A DNA stretch of 34,468 nucleotides from Gnetum montanum. Lineage: Eukaryota > Streptophyta > Gnetopsida > Gnetales > Gnetaceae. Shown here in pieces: positions 29,955 through 34,468 of this stretch. The stretch is taken from NCBI GenBank assembly GCA_015680685.1, contig MNCI01014507.1, positions 13,300 to 47,767 of the forward strand, given 5' to 3'. Position 1 is the first letter of the stretch; every line of letters starts with the position of its first letter. The translations under genes and the position numbers were made by a program. Under the pieces are notes generated by a model. That model was not told the DNA's origin and did no database searches. It worked only from the letters and a program-made list of their open reading frames with translations.

Positions 29955-31250
29955 TTAGCATTGGTGGCCATCTCCCCCACGACTAAGTTGGAAGGAGGAG
30001 ATTAAAAATAATGAGTAGGGTTGTCCATCTATAGAGGTAGTGTTAGTACTAGCTATTTTGGGTGTATGGAAGGGTTTGGTTTGTTGAATGTTGACCAATA
30101 ATTTCTTATCTGGGCTTCTAGGTTTATACATCATCATGGCTCCTGAAGGAAAATTTTCATGAATGATATAAGGTCCTTCCCACAATGTTTGAAATTTATT
30201 TCATTGTGGCACATGTGTGAGATTCTAATAAAGAACCTTATCTCCTGGTTGGTATTTAACGTTTCTAATTTTCAGGTCATGACATTGTTTGTTGAAGGCC
30301 TTGTGCAATTCATTGGATGATAGGGTGGCTAACTAGTTCTCATCTAGCACATTAAGATTTATTAACCATTCCTTTTGTGCTAGATTGAGGTCAAGGTTAA
30401 GGTTTCATGCTATAGATAGTGTACGGAGCTTAGCTTGGATAGGAAGTGTTGAAAGTTTACCATACGCTAACTCATAGGGAGAATAGCCTATAGGGAGTTT
30501 CCATGTGGAGCGGTAGGCCCAAAGAGCATTGTTTAGTTTGGTGCTCCAGTATCGCCTATATTTGCTAATGGTTCATGTCAAAATTTTTGTAATTTCCCTA
30601 TTAGTGACTTTGGCTTGACCATTTGCTTGAGGATGATATGGTGTAGTTATTTTATGCTCAACTCCTAAGAATTGCATCAATTTTCAAAAATTTGCACCTG
30701 TAAAGTGTGTACCATTATCAGAAATAAGTGCACGAGGCATGCCAAACTTGTTTATGATTTATTGTTGAACAAATATTGCAGTAGTAGATGACGAACAGTC
30801 AGTAACAATGGCTGCTTCTACCCACTAGTCAACAACAACAACAATGTATGTCTTTTCATTGGACATTAGTGTAATAGGCCCCATAAAATCAATACCCCAT
30901 ATGTCAAAGGGTTCTAAGGATTGAATCCATTATTGTGGACCCTCATTCTAGTAGTCATTCCCCCATCACGTTGGTAGTGCTTACAAGATTGAACAAAATA
31001 ATGGGTGTCCCAAAATAATGTAGGCCAATAATATCCTGTAATGATCCCCACAAGGGCCCTCATGAGCATCTTGGAGAATTCACAATTGATCTACATATTG
31101 AACACACCATCAAACCAAGCCATTGAGACATACCTTATAAAGGTGCCCATTAATTTTCATGAAGTATTTGACTTGATGGAGAAACTATTATTTCTTTTTA
31201 ATGTCCAACCCTTGTGGTGTTTCTTACGTGAAAAGATAAGTAAGAATGTT
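29955..31250 (-). pseudogene. E2 integrase
   Basis: Right to left: a zinc-finger part with HEGPCGDH (about 31050) and, after a shift, YYWPTLFWDTHYFVQSCKHY (about 30965-31030), where the second Cys of the family's C-x2-C is lost. Core: first catalytic Asp in WGIDFMGP (about 30876-30899), WVEAAIVTD, second Asp in LISDNGTHFTG (about 30695-30725) and TPYHPQANGQAKVTNREI (about 30590-30645), where Lys replaces the catalytic Glu of NGQAE. C-terminus: MWEGPYIIHENFPSGA and LLVNIQQTKPF (29955-30185). It would insert the DNA copy into the chromosome. Two frameshifts and several stops make this copy inactive. Confidence 0.85.
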
Positions 31251-31730
31251 GCTATACTAGTTTGTATTTGTGGGTGATTGATTGTTTATTACACCTGCAA
31301 AGAGGAGTTCATCAGGGAAGTGATCAGAAATTGGGTATTCGTCCTCTTTTTTGTTCCATCGCAATCGAGATAAATGATCAGCAACAACATTCTTAGTGCC
31401 TTTACGATCTACTATCGTGATATCGAACTCTTGTAAGATCACCAGCCATTGTATGAAATGAGGGCTCATTGTTGGTTTATTCATAAGAAGCTAAGTTGCA
31501 CTATGATCTGTGTGTACGAATACCTTATAGCCTAGTACATAGTGCCTAAATTTTTCTAGTGCAAACACCATCGCCATTAAGTCTTTCTTTGTTGTGGTAT
31601 AGTTGAGTTGTGTACCAACAATGCTTTGACTTGCACAGTGAATGTCATAGGGATGTTTTTGGTCATCTAATTGTATAAGTACAGCTCCTAAAGCAAAATT
31701 GGACGTGTCAGTCATTATATAGAATGGTTT
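31251..31730 (-). pseudogene. E2 RNase H
   Basis: MTDTSNFALGAVLIQLDDQK (about 31655-31715), LNYTTTKKDLMAMVFALEKF (about 31555-31615; the usual TEKE is TKKD), GYKVFVHTDHSA (about 31495-31530) and the closing NVVADHLSRLRW (about 31360-31395). Three acidic positions (D in TDTS, D in HTDH, D in ADH) survive, and one Glu is doubtful. A single stop near 31488-31490 splits the domain. It removes template RNA during reverse transcription. Confidence 0.85.
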
Positions 31731-32870
31731 GGACTAGTCAGAAGCTTGTAGAATGGGTGTTTCTATGAGCTTCTGCTTTAAGGTTTGGAAAGCTAGCTCA
31801 CATTCCTTGGTCCATTCAAAGGGTATGTCCTTTTTTTTTAATTCTACCAATGGTTTTGCAATCTTCAAAAATTTCTCAATGAAATGTTTATAATAGCTAG
31901 TGTGTCTAAGGAATGATCAGATATCTTTTATAGTTTTCGATTGAAGAGTGATTCCTTGGATGACTTTAACTTTTTTTAAGATCTACCTCCATCCATATTT
32001 GTGAAATTTTATGCCCTAATACAATGCCCTCTTGGACCATTAAGTGGCTTTTTTTCCAATTAAGCCTTAGGTTAGTTTCAACACATCGTTTCAGTACTTG
32101 CTCTAATCGGTCCAATGCTTGTTCAAAGTCTACTCTATAGGTGGAGAAATCATCCATAAAAACCTCCACACCATTCCTTATTTGCTACTAAAATATACTA
32201 AGAACCAAATGTTGAAATGTTGCTGGGGCATTGCAAAAGCCAAACGACATCTTCCTATATGCAAATGTCCCCCAAGGACTTGTGAATGTTGTCTTGGTTT
32301 GGTCTTCTGGTGCTATTTGAATGTGGTTGTACCCATTGTAACCATCTAGAAAACTATAATAGCAATGCCTTGCAATGGTATCTAAGACTTGGTTAATGAA
32401 TGACAATGGAAAATGGTCTTTAAATGTTGCCATGTTTAGTAGCCTAAAGTCGATACACACCCTCCATTTACCTCCCTTTTTAGGCACAATAACTAGTGGA
32501 CTAACCCATTCACTGTCAGCAATGGGGTAGATGAACTTGACCTTTAGAAGTTGTACAATTTCTTCTTTAACTACTTACTTAAGCTTTGGGTTCAGTCATC
32601 TCTGCGGCTGTTGTTGAGGCTTCATAGAGAGGTTAGTATAGATTCTATATTGGCATATCCTAGGATCTATTCTGGTTAATTTGGGATATGACCAAGCAAA
32701 GGCTTTTGACAATTTATTCACCATCTTTAGCAGTTTTTCTTTTTGTTGAGGAGCGAGCTTAGCGTTAATGATTTCCAATTTTTCATTCTTGAGAAATGTA
32801 TACTTCATACCGGTGGGCAATAGTTTTAACTCAAGGGGATCTTGCTTAAACTCATTAGGGATTTTCAACT
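31731..32870 (-). pseudogene. E2 reverse transcriptase with pre-RT spacer
   Basis: The spacer (32596-32868) contains IINAKLAPQQKEKLLKMVNK and AFAWSYPKL. Then ADSEWVSPL, KKGGKWRVCIDFRLLN (about 32430-32487), KDHFPLSFINQVLD, FLDGYNGYNHIQIAPEDQ, KTTFTSPWGTFAYRKMSFG, CNAPATFQ (32188-32300), the catalytic VFMDDFS (about 32143-32163, D-D intact) and ETNLRLNWKKSHLMVQEGIV (about 32025-32085). This set is diagnostic of the Athila branch. Two adjacent stops precede the catalytic box, and an A-run shift at 31968-31975 disrupts the thumb. With RNase H it would copy the element RNA into DNA in virus-like particles. Confidence 0.9.
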
Positions 32871-33084
32871 TCCCCTAGTTGATATTTTCAATGTCAAGAC
32901 TTGGAAGTTGGCGATGGAATTACTATAATGTATCTATGCTATCGATATAGGCATAACTCATGCTCTTAGTTGGTTCCATGCATAAAGTTGAATTGCTCTC
33001 TCGGTTAGCTATTAGCCATTGGGTGCCTTCCTACCTTGTGGCTGCTACATATAGGCATCTTTGTATGTTAGTTATGTGTGCACA
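32871..33084 (-). other. E2 linker between protease and pre-RT spacer
   Basis: Aligns with E1 12300-12480 (words CTTGGAAGTTGGC, ATCTATGCTATCGAT). It contains stops in the main frame. It probably encodes a poorly conserved linker. No separate gene. Confidence 0.5.
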
Positions 33085-33550
33085 CTAGTTGCATACAGGG
33101 AATGTTAAGCATTGTACAAACCAAGACTTCTGCACGCAGTTACACCCTGTGTCACTATATGCGATGCATGGAAATTTCTTCTTCTTGATCTTTTCAAATG
33201 TATTTTCTTTTAATATTTCTAGGGAAAGATCACATATTCCTAGACGTGCATCAATTGTACTTAGCCATGCTCTTCCCATTATGATTGGGAAGTCCCCCTT
33301 ACAGTTGTTAACTTGGATCACTAGGAAATTGGCTAGATATGACCACTCAAAAACAATGGTGACAATGTCCTCCACTAGTCCTAATGGGATAGTGATGAAT
33401 TGGTCGGCCAACTCTAAATGAATGTTACTCTTTTCTAGCGGAGGCAAGTTCCAGGCTTTTTACATTTCTTAAGAGATTAAGTTAACACCAAAACTTGAAT
33501 CCAAAAGAGCTTTGCAAGGCTCATTCCCAACAATTTGCAAATATATAATA
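33085..33550 (-). pseudogene. E2 aspartic protease
   Basis: Right to left: CKALLDSSFGVNLIS (about 33470-33515; family D-S-G-S is D-S-S-F, so the catalytic Gly is lost). Two stops follow within the QEMYK stretch, then LELADQFITIPLGLVEDIVT, GDFPIIMGRAWLSTIDARLG and NTFEKIKKKKFPCIAYSDT (33085-33447). It is the same frame as the gag tail and RT. The homologous E1 copy keeps D-S-G-S. The enzyme would mature the polyprotein. Inactive here. Confidence 0.85.
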
Positions 33551-34468
33551 GGACTTTCAGGATTAGAGAATTGCCTAGGAAGATGGACAACTTTAATCCA
33601 ATCAGTGATGACCTGAGTTAACAAGATAGTGTGTGTGGAGTGTGATTTTTGGTTTGAAGGAAGCTCTGAAGATTCGAATGATGTTGAGGCATTTGGAGAA
33701 TTATCCGCTTGTGGTTGTAAGGACTTGGTTGGATTGTTGGTACTAAAGAAAGGTATTTTCTTTAATTGATTGTCTAAACCAATAGTAGGTTGAGGATTGA
33801 CAGCCCTTGTAGTGTTACGTTGTTGCAGCTGGGTAGGAAGCTCGCCTTGCATAGTTGGAGCAAGTGGTAATGCAGATGAGGATGGAAGAGATGCGGGTAG
33901 ATGAGAGGGATAGTACATATGTGAAACATCATCCCAAGGAGAAGAAGTTCTATATAACTCGGGGACTTGGTAGTGAGATTAAAGAGCAACTTGACTAGTA
34001 GAGTCACATGGAGAGATTAGTTGTTGAGCATAATACCCGTACAGGTCAGGTTAATGGTAATGATACTGTTGACGTGGTGGTGGCATTCCCCATGATTGTG
34101 GGTGTTTCCATCATTGATACTTGTTCATTCGGTTGTGGTGGAGCTCCACTCGAATAATATGTCAAGGGTTGGTGGAACTACCTTGGGTTACCTTGAGGAT
34201 AAGGTAACCTTCTGGGTATTTGTCGTTTGTTTAATCATGGGTTTAGTACATACACCCCAAACTCTTGTAGATGTGACACCACTAGGCATCATCCCTTAGG
34301 ATGGTCATATTGGCAAATTTCACATCCATCATCATTGTCCATGTTTAAATCCACAACCTCTTTAATGACAACAACCTTGCCCTTACCTTTGTTATATGCA
34401 TACTCAGCTTCTCTCTTTTTCCTTCTCTCTTGATCACTACTTGGTTCTCTAAACTCCTCTACTATTTT
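33551..34468 (-). pseudogene. E2 gag, C-terminal half, cut by the window edge
   Basis: The tail (33551-33918) is Pro/Gln/Ser-rich, including TMQGELPTQLQQRN, THTILLTQVITDWIK and LPRQFSNPESPIIYLQIVG, collinear with E1 12990-13331. Further right, the compact Cys-Cys-His-Cys motif CEICQYDHPKG is at 34289-34324, with the last Cys codon changed from TGT to TGA. A Tyr/Gln-rich stretch (about 33990-34190) separates them. The capsid core and start codon lie outside the window. Confidence 0.7.

Larger units (their letters stand above)
27223..34468 (-). mobile_element. E2: Athila-like element, 3' two-thirds in window
   Basis: The 3' LTR (27223-28067), PPT, 1.9-kb 3' region, IN, RNase H, RT, PR and the C-terminal half of gag follow from left to right, all on the minus strand. 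Gag tail, PR, pre-RT and RT share one frame (33918 down to 31966). A shift in an A-run near 31968-31975 moves RNase H and the IN tail to another frame. Only a modest number of stops interrupt it, making it the best-preserved pol in the window. It is inserted in E3 gag. The 5' LTR and gag start are outside. Confidence 0.9.

Noticed and set aside
33089-33421. A 110-residue plus-strand open frame
   Set aside because: It lies exactly antisense to the E2 protease, and a similar antisense frame occurs over the E1 protease (12625-12879). Sense-strand protease motifs explain the conservation.

Overview
The window looks like repeat-rich, heterochromatic DNA from a plant nuclear genome, most likely a flowering plant. 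It is AT-rich and I found no intact host gene, rRNA, tRNA or CRISPR array. Almost everything recognisable is transposable-element DNA, mostly one Ty3/gypsy LTR-retrotransposon family. The reverse transcriptase signatures, a primer-binding site resembling plant tRNA-Asp and the gag-PR-RT-RH-IN order point to the Athila lineage. LTRs are about 790-890 bp, start TGATGAG (or variants) and end CTCATCA. All coding regions are broken by stops and frameshifts, many explicable by C-to-T decay at methylated CG/CHG sites. No species can be named.

Layout, left to right. (1) 1-172: the 3' part of a plus-strand LTR. (2) 173-2283: the 3' end of an older plus-strand relative, with a coiled-coil reading frame, a polypurine tract (PPT) and a 3' LTR. 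(3) 2284-5945: a minus-strand gag relic of a different type with no recognisable pol, plus a 33-bp minisatellite. (4) 5946-9554: the 3' end of a minus-strand relative with the same coiled-coil gene and a truncated LTR. (5) 9560-16516: a complete minus-strand insertion (element E1) with two LTRs, PBS, PPT and perfect 5-bp target duplications (ATAGG). It keeps gag and protease but lacks nearly all of RT, RNase H and integrase. (6) 16522-27222: an older, heavily decayed minus-strand element (E3), interrupted by a plus-strand solo LTR (20744-21538, TSD ATTAG) and a plus-strand RTE-type LINE (about 23760-26470). (7) 27223-34468: the best-preserved element (E2), minus strand, from 3' LTR through a 1.9-kb 3' region, IN, RH, RT and PR into gag. 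Its 5' end lies beyond the window.

How the parts relate. E2-like elements would supply RT and integrase. E1 and the coiled-coil elements share LTR/PPT cis signals with E2 but lack a full pol here, so they look like non-autonomous partners. The most unusual signal is in the non-coding 3' region. A conserved core (CATG-GGTAA-CATG) sits inside hairpins whose outer arms differ in sequence from copy to copy yet remain self-complementary. There are three copies in E3, one in E2, and a partly deleted one in E1.
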